Position numbers and translations under genes: made by a program | Shown here: piece after piece, positions 31,785 through 40,002 of the stretch | Position numbering within the stretch: position 1 is the stretch's first letter | Layout: every line of letters begins with the position of its first letter | Assembly (NCBI RefSeq): GCF_036325985.1 | Contig: NZ_JAUHLI010000012.1 | Span: forward strand, 99,027-163,026 | Reading direction: 5' to 3' | Origin: Alkalimonas cellulosilytica | GTDB taxonomy: Bacteria > Pseudomonadota > Gammaproteobacteria > Enterobacterales > Alteromonadaceae | Length of the DNA stretch: 64,000 nt | The notes under the pieces: generated by a model | The model's input: only the letters and a program-made list of their open reading frames with translations | The model's database searches: none | What the model was told of the DNA's origin: nothing

Positions 31785-33062
31785 ATGCGCGCTTTGATTA
31801 TAGAACCCAGTCCAACTTACCAGCGCATCTTGTCCCGCATGCTGGAAAGCTATGACTTTGATATTAGCTTTGTGGATACCGCTACCGCAGGTTTTCGGGC
31901 CATGCGTGCACATTCTTTTCAATTCGTCTGTGTTGCCATGTATCTGGCTGATCTGACCGGTATTGAATTCTGCCAACAGGTTCGGGCAGACGAGCAGGCA
32001 AGTGACCTGCCGATATTCATTGTCACTTCCGAGTCCAACCCGGAGCTGCTGTCCTCCGCGTTAGCGGCTGGCGCCACCGACATTATTCGCAAGGACGACT
32101 TGCCCCGGCTGGAAGAAGCCTTGCATAGCTTAATTCCACTAGGCCCTTTTCGCTACAACATCAGTGGCAAGGCCCTGTACCTGGAAGACAGTTTAACCGT
32201 TGCCAAGGCTACCGATGCCAAGCTAAAGCGATTGGGTCTTTCGATGGATCATGCTTTTTCCATCAAGCAGGCACTCGAACTGCTGCAGCACAACAAATAC
32301 GAACTGATCATGACCGATATCGTACTGCAGGATAATGAGACCGGCATTGATTTTATTAAGCAGCTACGCTCTGAGGCCCGTTTCCAGCAGACGCCTATTC
32401 TGGCGGTTACCAGCCTGGAAAGTATCAATCGCCGTATTCTTGCGCTGCAATCCGGCGCCAACGATTACATCTCCAAACCGGTGCTGGATGAAGAACTGTT
32501 TGCCCGCATCAACAACCTGATTTCAGCCAACCGTCTGGTCGATCAGCTCACCCGTGAACGCCAACGTTTATTGGAACTGGCGACCAAGGATCATTTAACC
32601 GGCCTGTACAACCGCCACTTTATGGGCGAAGTCGCCAAACGCCGGTTTGCCGAAGCCAGCAAGCAGCAGTTGCCACTATCGCTGCTGGTGATTGATATCG
32701 ACCACTTTAAGCAAGTGAATGATCAACATGGCCATCATGTGGGTGACAAAGTATTAAAACGTCTTGCTGAAGCCTTACGCGAACAATTCAGCGAGCAGGA
32801 TTGCATCGCCCGTTTTGGTGGCGAGGAGTTCGTGGTGCTGCTACATCAATGCAGCCTGGCCGTTGCGACCACCCAAGCACAGCAGTTGTGTGAGCGGCTG
32901 CACCAGTTAAAACCGGAAGGGGTTGCTACCAGTGTCAGTATAGGTGTCACCAGCCTGAACCCGGCGCAAACCGAGTACTTTGATGAAGTCTTTGCCAGGG
33001 CAGATAAAGCGCTGTATCAGGCCAAGCAGAATGGTCGCAATCAGGTGGTGAGCGCAAGCTAG
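31785..33062 (+). CDS. Double-REC diguanylate cyclase (PleD-like)
   Basis: This encodes 425 residues. Two receiver domains (about 1-120 and 125-245) precede a GGDEF domain (about 260-425) whose active loop reads RFGGEEFVVL, intact for making c-di-GMP. The second receiver keeps its phosphorylation Asp (LIMTDIVL) and Lys (YISKPV). The first has Ala where the Asp should be (CVAMYLADLTG) and no acidic pair, so it cannot be phosphorylated and may serve dimerisation. No sensor kinase is adjacent, and the gene is alone. Confidence 0.9.
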   Translation: MRALIIEPSPTYQRILSRMLESYDFDISFVDTATAGFRAMRAHSFQFVCVAMYLADLTGIEFCQQVRADEQASDLPIFIVTSESNPELLSSALAAGATDIIRKDDLPRLEEALHSLIPLGPFRYNISGKALYLEDSLTVAKATDAKLKRLGLSMDHAFSIKQALELLQHNKYELIMTDIVLQDNETGIDFIKQLRSEARFQQTPILAVTSLESINRRILALQSGANDYISKPVLDEELFARINNLISANRLVDQLTRERQRLLELATKDHLTGLYNRHFMGEVAKRRFAEASKQQLPLSLLVIDIDHFKQVNDQHGHHVGDKVLKRLAEALREQFSEQDCIARFGGEEFVVLLHQCSLAVATTQAQQLCERLHQLKPEGVATSVSIGVTSLNPAQTEYFDEVFARADKALYQAKQNGRNQVVSAS

Positions 33063-33126
33063 TCAATGGCTGGACAAAGTGCTCACCGCCTAAACACGGC
33101 TTGTGATTACCAAACCAAACAAATAC

Positions 33127-33507
33127 TTAGCCAAACAACAATGGCTTGGCTTTGGCCAGATGGAAAATAGCCCCCAACAGCGCAAGTGCCAGCACCGCAA
33201 AGCCAATGCGCACGCCTTTGGGTTTACCTGGCTTAAGCGCTACCATACCGGCACCGATGTAACCCACCAGCAGCACAATTTTTAGCCCCAGCCAACCGTG
33301 CGTCATCAACTGCCAGGGGCCGATAAACCAGAGCGTGAGTGCAAAGAGCAGCAGTAGGCTATCGTTGATATGGGGGATAAAGCGCAGTGGTGTTTGCCGC
33401 CAGCCCGGCTTGCCAATGGCATCCAACACCAGGCGCAGAGTAAACAGCAAGGCCGTCAGGTAGGCAAACAGCATATGCAGGTGTTTTATCGGAGCATAGT
33501 ATTCCAT
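33127..33507 (-). CDS. SirB2 family inner membrane protein
   Basis: This encodes 126 residues with four membrane helices and the family start YAPIKHLHMLFAYLTALLFTLR; the central IPHINDSLLLLFAL and GWLGLKIVLLVGYI are also characteristic. SirB2 proteins have no established function. It stands alone after the diguanylate cyclase, on the opposite strand. Confidence 0.87.
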   Translation of the reverse strand: MEYYAPIKHLHMLFAYLTALLFTLRLVLDAIGKPGWRQTPLRFIPHINDSLLLLFALTLWFIGPWQLMTHGWLGLKIVLLVGYIGAGMVALKPGKPKGVRIGFAVLALALLGAIFHLAKAKPLLFG

Positions 33508-33564
33508 GGGGATCCTTATAAACTTCAGGTAAGTAAGGCCATGATATACCAGAAATTCAACAGC

Positions 33565-34572
33565 TCAAAACCCCGCGTCTGCCAGCAACGCAGACAGCTG
33601 CTGCAATGCCTCAAGCCCCTGAATATCGGTAGCTTGCAGCGGCAACTGGTAACGCGGCAGCTTGGCAAATTCGGTGTTGATCTGAGCCAGATGCTGTTGC
33701 TCCTGCTCGCGCCGCTTGGCTAAAAAAGCACCATCGGCGCTTGCTGGCAGTACCCGGTTCACCACCAGGCCAGCCAGAGGTAGCTGTTCTTGCTGCAAGC
33801 TGGTCACCGCCCGCATGGTTTCTAAGATGGGCAGTTTTTCCGGTGTCAGCACAAACAGCAGCGCCGTTTGCTGATGATCCAGTAAGATCTCGCGGGTACG
33901 TTGCAGCAAGCGCTGGCGTGCCAGCAAGGTTTCGGTGATGGCTTTATTGCGCTCATCCATCCCGGCGGTGGCATGCTGGTTCGGATCGCCCATGGGGTTA
34001 TCCAGATCGCGGCCGGCTTTTGGGGTGAGGTGATCCAGCACATCGCCCAGCTTTTTGGAGCGTTGATTTGCCTGCAATAGTCCCTGCGTCCAGGCTGCCA
34101 TGGCTTCGGGCAGGCTAAGCAGCCGCAGCGTATGACCGGTTGGGGCGGTATCCAAAATCAGCAGATCGTAATCGCTTAAACCAAGCTCAATGGTGTTAGC
34201 AATCCGCTCCAGCATAGCTGCTTCCTGGGCACCGGGTGAGTGGCGGGTCAGGCGCATTTGCCGCTCAATTTCGGCGAACATCTCAGGGCGGGTAAAGCGC
34301 TTTAACTGGGCGCTGACGTTGGCCAGATGCTGTTCGACTTCACGATCCGGATCCAACTCCAGCCCATCCAGGTTGGGTGCCAGCCGGGTAATGCGATCAC
34401 CTATCGGCGCCCGGCCAAAAGCATCGGCCAGACTGTGCGCCGGATCGGTCGAGACCAACAATACCTTCTGGCCACGTTGGCTGGCCAGCACCGCCAAGGC
34501 CGACGAAACCGTGGTTTTACCCACCCCGCCTTTGCCGCCAACCAGCAATACGCGCTGGCCTGTTAACAGCAT
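33565..34572 (-). CDS. ArsA-family (GET3-like) ATPase
   Basis: This encodes 335 residues. The deviant Walker A is GGKGGVGKTT near residue 12, followed by the switch STDPAHSLADAFG and LILDTAPTGHTLRLLSLP. These are ArsA/GET3 features, but no arsenic genes (arsB, arsR) are near. It is the last gene of the cstA/cory-CC-star operon and overlaps the small gene before it by 10 bases. ArsA-family members in this context are of unknown role and may assist membrane protein or metal handling. Confidence 0.9.
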   Translation of the reverse strand: MLLTGQRVLLVGGKGGVGKTTVSSALAVLASQRGQKVLLVSTDPAHSLADAFGRAPIGDRITRLAPNLDGLELDPDREVEQHLANVSAQLKRFTRPEMFAEIERQMRLTRHSPGAQEAAMLERIANTIELGLSDYDLLILDTAPTGHTLRLLSLPEAMAAWTQGLLQANQRSKKLGDVLDHLTPKAGRDLDNPMGDPNQHATAGMDERNKAITETLLARQRLLQRTREILLDHQQTALLFVLTPEKLPILETMRAVTSLQQEQLPLAGLVVNRVLPASADGAFLAKRREQEQQHLAQINTEFAKLPRYQLPLQATDIQGLEALQQLSALLADAGF

Positions 34573-34835
34573 CGGAATTGATCCAGTGGTGAGTGCTCCA
34601 TGCCCATGCGCTGATGCCAATCATGAAAGCGCTCCAGTAGTAGTGGTTGCAGCTCCAGCGTGTAATAACTGGCCGGATTCGGCACGCCCATCATTTCCGA
34701 GAACACCAATAGCATAAAAAGATCGTCCTGCTCGCGCTTAGCGCGGGCAATGGCCGAGCGATACGGCGCGTTGTAGGCTTCTTCAGCATAAAAACTGGCC
34801 TGGCGAAACCAGGCTTTGATGGCATCCAGTTTCAT
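34563..34835 (-). CDS. cory-CC-star family small protein
   Basis: This encodes 90 residues beginning MKLDAIKAWFRQASFYAEEA and ending FRCC at the stop codon, the double-cysteine C-terminus that gives the family its name. It has no signal peptide or membrane helix. It overlaps both the cstA gene upstream (ATGA) and the ArsA-family ATPase gene downstream. The function is unknown; a terminal CC pair could bind metal or the partner ATPase, as tail segments do for GET3, which is speculation. Confidence 0.8.
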   Translation of the reverse strand: MKLDAIKAWFRQASFYAEEAYNAPYRSAIARAKREQDDLFMLLVFSEMMGVPNPASYYTLELQPLLLERFHDWHQRMGMEHSPLDQFRCC

Positions 34836-36514
34836 GATTTGCTGACCACCGCTTTGTTGGCTTTGATTTGCTTGGTTAAGGTTGAGCTGGCTTCCAAAAT
34901 CACCAAAATGGCAGCAGCCAGGATCACCAAGTCCAGTGTAAACAGGAACCAGTCGCCTTGATCGTAAAAGGCTTTCAGTTGGATCAACAGTCCCAAGGTG
35001 GTCATGCAGAGCAAAAACAACAGCGGCGCCAGCGTATACCACATTGGCCGCCCCAGTTTGACCAGCATCACGGTGATCACCAGCAAGGTTAAGCCTGCCA
35101 GCAGCTGATTGGTGGTGCCGAATAACGGCCAAATCAGCATGCCACCGGCGCCATCACCGCCGGCACCAAAGGCCAGCAGCAAGCAGCAGCCTACCGCCAG
35201 CAAGGTGGCCGGCAGCGTTTTTTGCATCCAACCGATGCGGTAAATACTGCCCCACTCCTGAAAGATGTAGCGCTGCAGGCGCAGACCGGTATCCATGGTG
35301 GTACCGGCAAACAGCACCACCATCACGGTAAGCAGGGTTTGCGCCATCACAGTATCGAGCCCCAACCCCTGTTCCAGAATGGTGGCACCGCCACGGGTAA
35401 AGGCGGCCACCCCGCCCTGACCAAAGTTGTGGTAAATGGCCTGCCAGTCGGCCAGGGTAGCAAAGCCGGCGCTGACGGCAATAATGGCCGCCAGTGCCAG
35501 CGCACCTTCGCCAATGGCACCGAAGTAACCGACAAAACGCACATCCGGCTCTTTATCCAGCTGCTTCGAGGTGGTGCCACTGGCCACCAGACCATGAAAG
35601 CCTGAAATCGCGCCACAGGCGATGGTGACAAAGAGCAGCGGTATCAGCGATGGCGTGCCTTCCGGCACTTCGGTATTAAAGGCCGGTGCCACCACCTCAG
35701 GGCTGGCGAGCAGCACAGCGCCGTACAACAAGCCCAGGCCAATAAAGAGCTGCATGCCATTGATGTAATCACGCGGCTGCAGCAAGGCCCAGACCGGCAA
35801 TAAAGACGCGATGGCGGCGTAGACAAACAGCAGCACAATCCAGCTTTGGCGATCGGATAAACCAAACAAGGTTTCTTCAGGCAAGGAGAATGGCAGCATA
35901 GGCCCGACATAAATCATGCCGTACAGCGCCACTACCCCAATCACAGTCACCAGCAACAGACCAATGATTTTCCGGTAAATCAGTTGGCCAATGATCAGCG
36001 CTACCACAATAGCGCCCCACACTGGCAAGGTGGCACTGGGAAAGTTGATCAGCTGGTTGGCAATCACCACCGCAAAAACGGCGTTGACCATCAGCAGCAC
36101 CAGGAAAATCACAATCATAAAAATACTGCGGGCGCGGTTACCAACAATGTCGCCGGTTAAAGCACCAATGGAGCGGGCTTTGTTGCGGCTGCTGGCCCAG
36201 ATGGCGCCGGCATCGTGCACACCGGCAAAGAAAATGGTGCCGAATACCACCCAGAGAAAAGCCGGCACCCAGCCCCAGATCACTGCTATAGCCGGGCCCA
36301 AAATTGGCGCAGCGCCAGCCACCGAGGTGAAATGATGGCCCCACAAAATGTATTTGTTGGTGGGCACATAATCGACCCCATCCTGCAGCTCGTGCGCCGG
36401 GGTGCGAAAGTTTGGGTCGACCTGAAAAATCTTTTCGCAGATAAACTTCGAGTAAATGAAGTAGCCCAGCGCCATAGCGCCAAGCCCCATCAGCATTAAA
36501 TAGACGGCATTCAT
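34832..36514 (-). CDS. cstA: CstA-family peptide/pyruvate transporter
   Basis: This encodes 560 residues with many membrane helices (about 15). It carries the CstA start NAVYLMLMGLGAMALGYFIYS, GHHFTSVAGAAPILGPAIA, HDAGAIWASSRNKARSIG and GFHGLVASGTTSKQL. E. coli relatives CstA and BtsT import peptides or pyruvate. At 560 residues it belongs to the shorter branch of the family. It is the first gene of an operon with the cory-CC-star protein and the ArsA-family ATPase, which may help its assembly. Confidence 0.92.
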   Translation of the reverse strand: MNAVYLMLMGLGAMALGYFIYSKFICEKIFQVDPNFRTPAHELQDGVDYVPTNKYILWGHHFTSVAGAAPILGPAIAVIWGWVPAFLWVVFGTIFFAGVHDAGAIWASSRNKARSIGALTGDIVGNRARSIFMIVIFLVLLMVNAVFAVVIANQLINFPSATLPVWGAIVVALIIGQLIYRKIIGLLLVTVIGVVALYGMIYVGPMLPFSLPEETLFGLSDRQSWIVLLFVYAAIASLLPVWALLQPRDYINGMQLFIGLGLLYGAVLLASPEVVAPAFNTEVPEGTPSLIPLLFVTIACGAISGFHGLVASGTTSKQLDKEPDVRFVGYFGAIGEGALALAAIIAVSAGFATLADWQAIYHNFGQGGVAAFTRGGATILEQGLGLDTVMAQTLLTVMVVLFAGTTMDTGLRLQRYIFQEWGSIYRIGWMQKTLPATLLAVGCCLLLAFGAGGDGAGGMLIWPLFGTTNQLLAGLTLLVITVMLVKLGRPMWYTLAPLLFLLCMTTLGLLIQLKAFYDQGDWFLFTLDLVILAAAILVILEASSTLTKQIKANKAVVSKS

Positions 36515-36700
36515 GCAACCACCTCTTGTTTCAGGGCGTTAAGTTCAACCAAGCATGATACAGCAGCCAGCAGATGGCAAGTATTCGACCAAGGGCGAAT
36601 GATTCAGCTATTGCTGATACAACTGCTCTGTCGAAGTGCTTGAGCAACACAGCTGATTTACCTACAATAACGCACTTTCAATTTGCAGCAGAGCCAAACC

Positions 36701-36952
36701 ATGTCCGATACCCCAGCACGCCCAGAATTACCCGATTGCCTTTCCGTCAACCCGCGCAGCCCGCATTATGTGAAAGAAATATTCGAGCACGACATTGGCA
36801 TCCGCGTTAACGGCAAAGAGCGTTTTGATGTAGAAGAATACTGCATCAGCGAAGGCTGGGTGAAAGTCGCAGCCGGCAAAGCCGTCGACCGCCGCGGCCA
36901 GCCACTGCTGATGAAAATCAAAGGCACGGTGGAAGCGTTTTATCGGGATTAA
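36701..36952 (+). CDS. DUF3297 family protein
   Basis: This encodes 83 residues: PDCLSVNPRSPHYVKEIFEHDIGIRVNGKER and SEGWVKVAAGKAVDRRGQPLLMKIKGTVE are DUF3297 hallmarks. It is a small cytosolic protein of unknown function, widespread in proteobacteria. ATG 36701 fits family N-termini. It converges on the GFA-family gene with an 8-base gap. Confidence 0.9.
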   Translation: MSDTPARPELPDCLSVNPRSPHYVKEIFEHDIGIRVNGKERFDVEEYCISEGWVKVAAGKAVDRRGQPLLMKIKGTVEAFYRD

Positions 36953-36960
36953 TTCCACGT

Positions 36961-37365
36961 TTAGCGCCCCGGCTCATGACCATCGTAACGTGGTAAGTCA
37001 TCATCCAAGTCATCCCAATTGGCGCGGGAGGACACAAAGTTGTGCGAGCCGGGCCGCTCGGTAATATCCGAGTCCAGAATACCCAGCCGAAGCCGTACTT
37101 TGTCGGGTGCCTGGTCGTTGCTGCTGTAGATGGGCGAGGCACAGATGCCGTAAAAATGGCGTTTTTTACCCGGCGAGGTTTCATAATAGCGAATATGCGC
37201 TTGCCCGCTGTGAATGACTAAATCCTTGGTCGCGACAAAGCCATTGGTGGCATAAGCGGTGCCACTGTTTTTACGGCATTTGCTGCAATGACAATGAATA
37301 ATGGACTCAATAGGCCCCAGCACTTCTAAGGTGACTTCCCCACACAGACAACTACCCTGGTACAT
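36961..37365 (-). CDS. GFA/CENP-V family protein
   Basis: This encodes 134 residues of the GFA fold with zinc motifs SCLCGEV (first CxC) and CHCSKCRKNSG. The third site, usually CxxCGS, reads YGICASPIY and has one Cys fewer, so one zinc ligand is altered. Members were named for glutathione-dependent formaldehyde activation, but most have no shown activity. ATG 37365 follows GGAGAG closely. Confidence 0.87.
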   Translation of the reverse strand: MYQGSCLCGEVTLEVLGPIESIIHCHCSKCRKNSGTAYATNGFVATKDLVIHSGQAHIRYYETSPGKKRHFYGICASPIYSSNDQAPDKVRLRLGILDSDITERPGSHNFVSSRANWDDLDDDLPRYDGHEPGR

Positions 37366-37426
37366 CACTCTCTCCTTTTTACAGCCGCCTATCAGACGGC
37401 TGAGCGATTAATTGCAGATCAGATAA

Positions 37427-38077
37427 TCACAAGCCGCCACGGTTAAAAGCGCACCATACTGGATACGTAGATGAAATACTTGCGTAATTACATAATTTAC
37501 CATACGAGGCCGAAAACCTAGCAAGCCGCGCCACACGTTGCCCCAAATACTGCGCTGTGATCAGATCAGTTTTATGGACGGTGCCATCCGCTGAATGCGC
37601 AATCAGGCCTGATTGAGCACCAAGCCGGTTCTGTCGTGTGGCATCACCACTCTTTGCTGAACCATTCCCCGCAATATCCAGGCCAGCCCACAGCATGCCA
37701 TGCTGCCCTGAGAATACTTGAAGATATTGCAGCGTGCTAAGCTGATCGCCACTCAGGTTTGCACCTATGGTAAAACCTGCGGCCAGCTTATTCGCCCAGG
37801 CTTGTTCAGCCCAAAGCTCACCGGTGGCATCGGCAAATGCCTTAAACTGCGCGGATACGCAGCCCATATAGGTCGGTGAACCAAAAACAATGGCATCGAC
37901 ACGGCTCAATTGCTGCAACAGAGCGCTATTGCGAAAACGCCCTTGTACAATATCGGCTCCCACAATTTCTGCCATCACAACATCAACGCCAGCCACCTCA
38001 GCCGCCCCTGCCGCAACAGCCTGCGCCAGCTGCCGGGTAGTACCTGATGCGGAGTGAAACACCACACCTAACTTCAT
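37427..38077 (-). CDS. Flavodoxin family NAD(P)H-dependent oxidoreductase
   Basis: This encodes 216 residues. FHSASGTTRQLAQAVAAGA is the FMN phosphate loop, and GSPTYMGCVSAQFKAFADATGELW is the WrbA-type FMN segment. It probably reduces quinones or similar acceptors with two electrons. It overlaps the VOC gene stop by one base and has GGAGG upstream of ATG 38077. The SoxR-type box upstream of the operon suggests induction by redox-cycling compounds. Confidence 0.85.
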   Translation of the reverse strand: MKLGVVFHSASGTTRQLAQAVAAGAAEVAGVDVVMAEIVGADIVQGRFRNSALLQQLSRVDAIVFGSPTYMGCVSAQFKAFADATGELWAEQAWANKLAAGFTIGANLSGDQLSTLQYLQVFSGQHGMLWAGLDIAGNGSAKSGDATRQNRLGAQSGLIAHSADGTVHKTDLITAQYLGQRVARLARFSASYGKLCNYASISSTYPVWCAFNRGGL

Positions 38078-38514
38078 CACAGTACCTCCTTGGACTTAGC
38101 CTGGTTTAAATTGCGCTCGGCCGGAAGATCACTCAGGTACTCGACAAACTCAACTTCAAAACCAGCCGGATCGATAAAGTAGACGTTCTTACGAAACGGC
38201 TCCTCGGCACCAGCTTTAGCAATGGCAAAACCTGCAGCCGTTAATCTGGCTATAACCGCAGTTAAATCATTAGTGACATAAGCAAAGTGCGCTAAACCCA
38301 CACTATGCCCTGTCAACTCTCGGTTGGTCCCTTCACCGTTATCATTGAACGCCAGATAATGATAATCATCACCAAAGTGCAACCATTTACGCGGCTTACC
38401 ATACCAATCACCATCACCCTGATCGCGAATGCGCCAGTGCGGAAAAGCCGCGCGGTAAAATTTCAGCATGGCATCCATATCATTCACTACCAGATTCACG
38501 TGCTCTAAGTGCAT
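38077..38514 (-). CDS. VOC family protein
   Basis: This encodes 145 residues of the glyoxalase/bleomycin-resistance fold with two beta-alpha-beta-beta-beta units: HLEHVNLVVNDMDAMLKFYRAAFP and VGLAHFAYVTNDLTAVIARL, ending with YFIDPAGFEVEFVEYLS. His and Glu at both ends could bind a metal. It is the first gene after the SoxR-type box and is cotranscribed with the flavodoxin gene. The substrate is unknown. Confidence 0.87.
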   Translation of the reverse strand: MHLEHVNLVVNDMDAMLKFYRAAFPHWRIRDQGDGDWYGKPRKWLHFGDDYHYLAFNDNGEGTNRELTGHSVGLAHFAYVTNDLTAVIARLTAAGFAIAKAGAEEPFRKNVYFIDPAGFEVEFVEYLSDLPAERNLNQAKSKEVL

Positions 38515-38552
38515 AAAAGTCTCCTTGCATTAAGTCGACCAACAGGGTAAAA

Positions 38553-38570
38553 CCTCAACAATAGTTGAGG
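38553..38570. promoter_or_regulatory. SoxR box in the divergent soxR/VOC promoter
   Basis: CCTCAAC-AATA-GTTGAGG is a perfect 7-bp dyad with a 4-base centre, matching the SoxR operator form CCTCAAG-N4-CTTGAGG. It lies between soxR (46 bases before its start) and the VOC-flavodoxin operon (39 bases before its start). No soxS is present, so SoxR likely acts directly, as in Pseudomonas. Confidence 0.8.
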
Positions 38571-38616
38571 TAAAGCTTTTTCTGCAAAAAATTTTAAATC
38601 GATTCAGGAGCAACCG

Positions 38617-39090
38617 ATGACAGAGGCTGTGTTCAGCGTTGGCGTGGTAGCAAAACGGTGTGGGGTAAAAGTCAGTACCCTGCATTTTTACGAACAGCAG
38701 GGCTTGATCCAAAGCTGGCGTAATGAAGGCAATCAACGCCGCTTTAAGCCAGAAGTGCTGCGACGGATTTCGGTGATTAAAGCCGCTCAAAAAGTAGGTG
38801 TCAGCCTCGAGGAGATTAAACAGGCCTTTCAGGCCCTGCCCAATAACCGCACGCCAACCATTACAGACTGGCAACAGCTTTCCAAAAACTGGCAGCGCCA
38901 ACTCGATGGTCGCATCGCCTATTTGCAAAAACTGCGCGATAACTTAACCGGCTGCATTGGCTGTGGCTGTCTAAGTATGAGCCAATGCCCGCTGTATAAC
39001 CCGGACGATACGCTTGGTGAAAGCGGTAGCGGCCCGGTGATCCTGGAACAAGCAGAGCAAGAGGCCTGTGGTATACAGCACAAAAAATAA
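38617..39090 (+). CDS. soxR: SoxR, redox-sensing MerR-family activator
   Basis: This encodes 157 residues. The MerR helix-turn-helix (SVGVVAKRCGVKVSTLHFYEQQGL, about 6-30) is followed by a dimerisation helix and the [2Fe-2S] loop CIGCGCLSMSQC (about 114-125), which has all four SoxR cysteines. It detects redox-cycling compounds by oxidation of this cluster. It is divergent from the VOC-flavodoxin operon with a SoxR box between them. Confidence 0.95.
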   Translation: MTEAVFSVGVVAKRCGVKVSTLHFYEQQGLIQSWRNEGNQRRFKPEVLRRISVIKAAQKVGVSLEEIKQAFQALPNNRTPTITDWQQLSKNWQRQLDGRIAYLQKLRDNLTGCIGCGCLSMSQCPLYNPDDTLGESGSGPVILEQAEQEACGIQHKK

Positions 39091-39102
39091 GCGCTCAACT
39101 AG

Positions 39103-40002
39103 CTAGATAGCAGCCCCAGACAAACCATAGCAGCGACTGGCACTATGCTGACTTAACTGCTGCCAGTCTTCAGCACTTAGCCCAAGCGCCAAACAATGAT
39201 CAAAATAACGCTGCCACAACTGCTGGTAACTACCCTGCCATAAACACAGCGGAAAGTTACTGGCCAGCATCAGGCGATCTGTCGGTAGTAGCTCCAGAGC
39301 AGCAGACAGCACCCGCTGGAACCAACGGCTATCGAAGGAGCTCGCCACCCCGGCTTGCTGCATTTCCCAGCCGGAGAGTTTCATCGCAATAGTCGGGTAT
39401 TGCCCAAGCTGCCGCAGTGCCTGTTGCCAGCCACTGAACCGCTCTGGTGTTACCAGCCCGGCATGATTCAGCACCAGTTGCAGCTTTGGCTGTTGCTGTG
39501 CCAGTTCGGCAATACGCTGCCAGTTGGCGGGTTTACTAAGATCGCACTGCACTTCCAATAGCAGCTGATGCTGTTCCAGCCAACCGGCAATAGTATCAAG
39601 TTCGGGGCGCTGCAACACCCATTCATCTTCACCTTCAAAGATATGGCGCACCCCGGCAGGACGATAAGGCAGTAGCGCCTGCAGCTTATGCTCTGCCTGG
39701 TGAAGGGGTGCAGAGCAATCCAAAAATGCCACACTGCGATAAGCACAGGGCCAGTCCTGCTTGCTTAACCAGGCAAGCTCCTGCTCTGGCTGCTGGTTAT
39801 CAAAGCCCGCCTCAATATGCACGGCTCCCAGCAAGCGAAACGGCGGCTGTAGCGCTAAGTCAGCTGGCAAAAAAACCTGCTGCAACATAGATTTTTCAGG
39901 CCAGTGTGGTGGGTTATGCGGCCGCAGCCAGTAGTATTTACCAGTATTTAATTGCCAAACATGCAGGTGAGGATCGACGATGTCGATGCATTGCTCATTC
40001 AT
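39103..40002 (-). CDS. Amidohydrolase family protein, fuconolactonase-like
   Basis: This encodes 299 residues of the TIM-barrel amidohydrolase-2 group. It has VDPHLHVWQL (metal His pair), LGAVHIEAGFDNQQPEQELAWL, GVRHIF, LNHAG and ASNFPLC near the catalytic Asp position, where an Asn is seen instead of the usual SDFP Asp. L-fuconolactone hydrolases and sulfomuconolactone-type enzymes share this pattern. It overlaps the SDR gene by four bases, so the two probably act in one sugar or lactone pathway. Confidence 0.85.
   Translation of the reverse strand: MNEQCIDIVDPHLHVWQLNTGKYYWLRPHNPPHWPEKSMLQQVFLPADLALQPPFRLLGAVHIEAGFDNQQPEQELAWLSKQDWPCAYRSVAFLDCSAPLHQAEHKLQALLPYRPAGVRHIFEGEDEWVLQRPELDTIAGWLEQHQLLLEVQCDLSKPANWQRIAELAQQQPKLQLVLNHAGLVTPERFSGWQQALRQLGQYPTIAMKLSGWEMQQAGVASSFDSRWFQRVLSAALELLPTDRLMLASNFPLCLWQGSYQQLWQRYFDHCLALGLSAEDWQQLSQHSASRCYGLSGAAI

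Noticed and set aside
33565..34572. Arsenite efflux ATPase role for the ArsA-family gene
   Set aside because: No arsB, arsD or arsR is nearby; the operon partner is a CstA transporter and a cory-CC-star protein.
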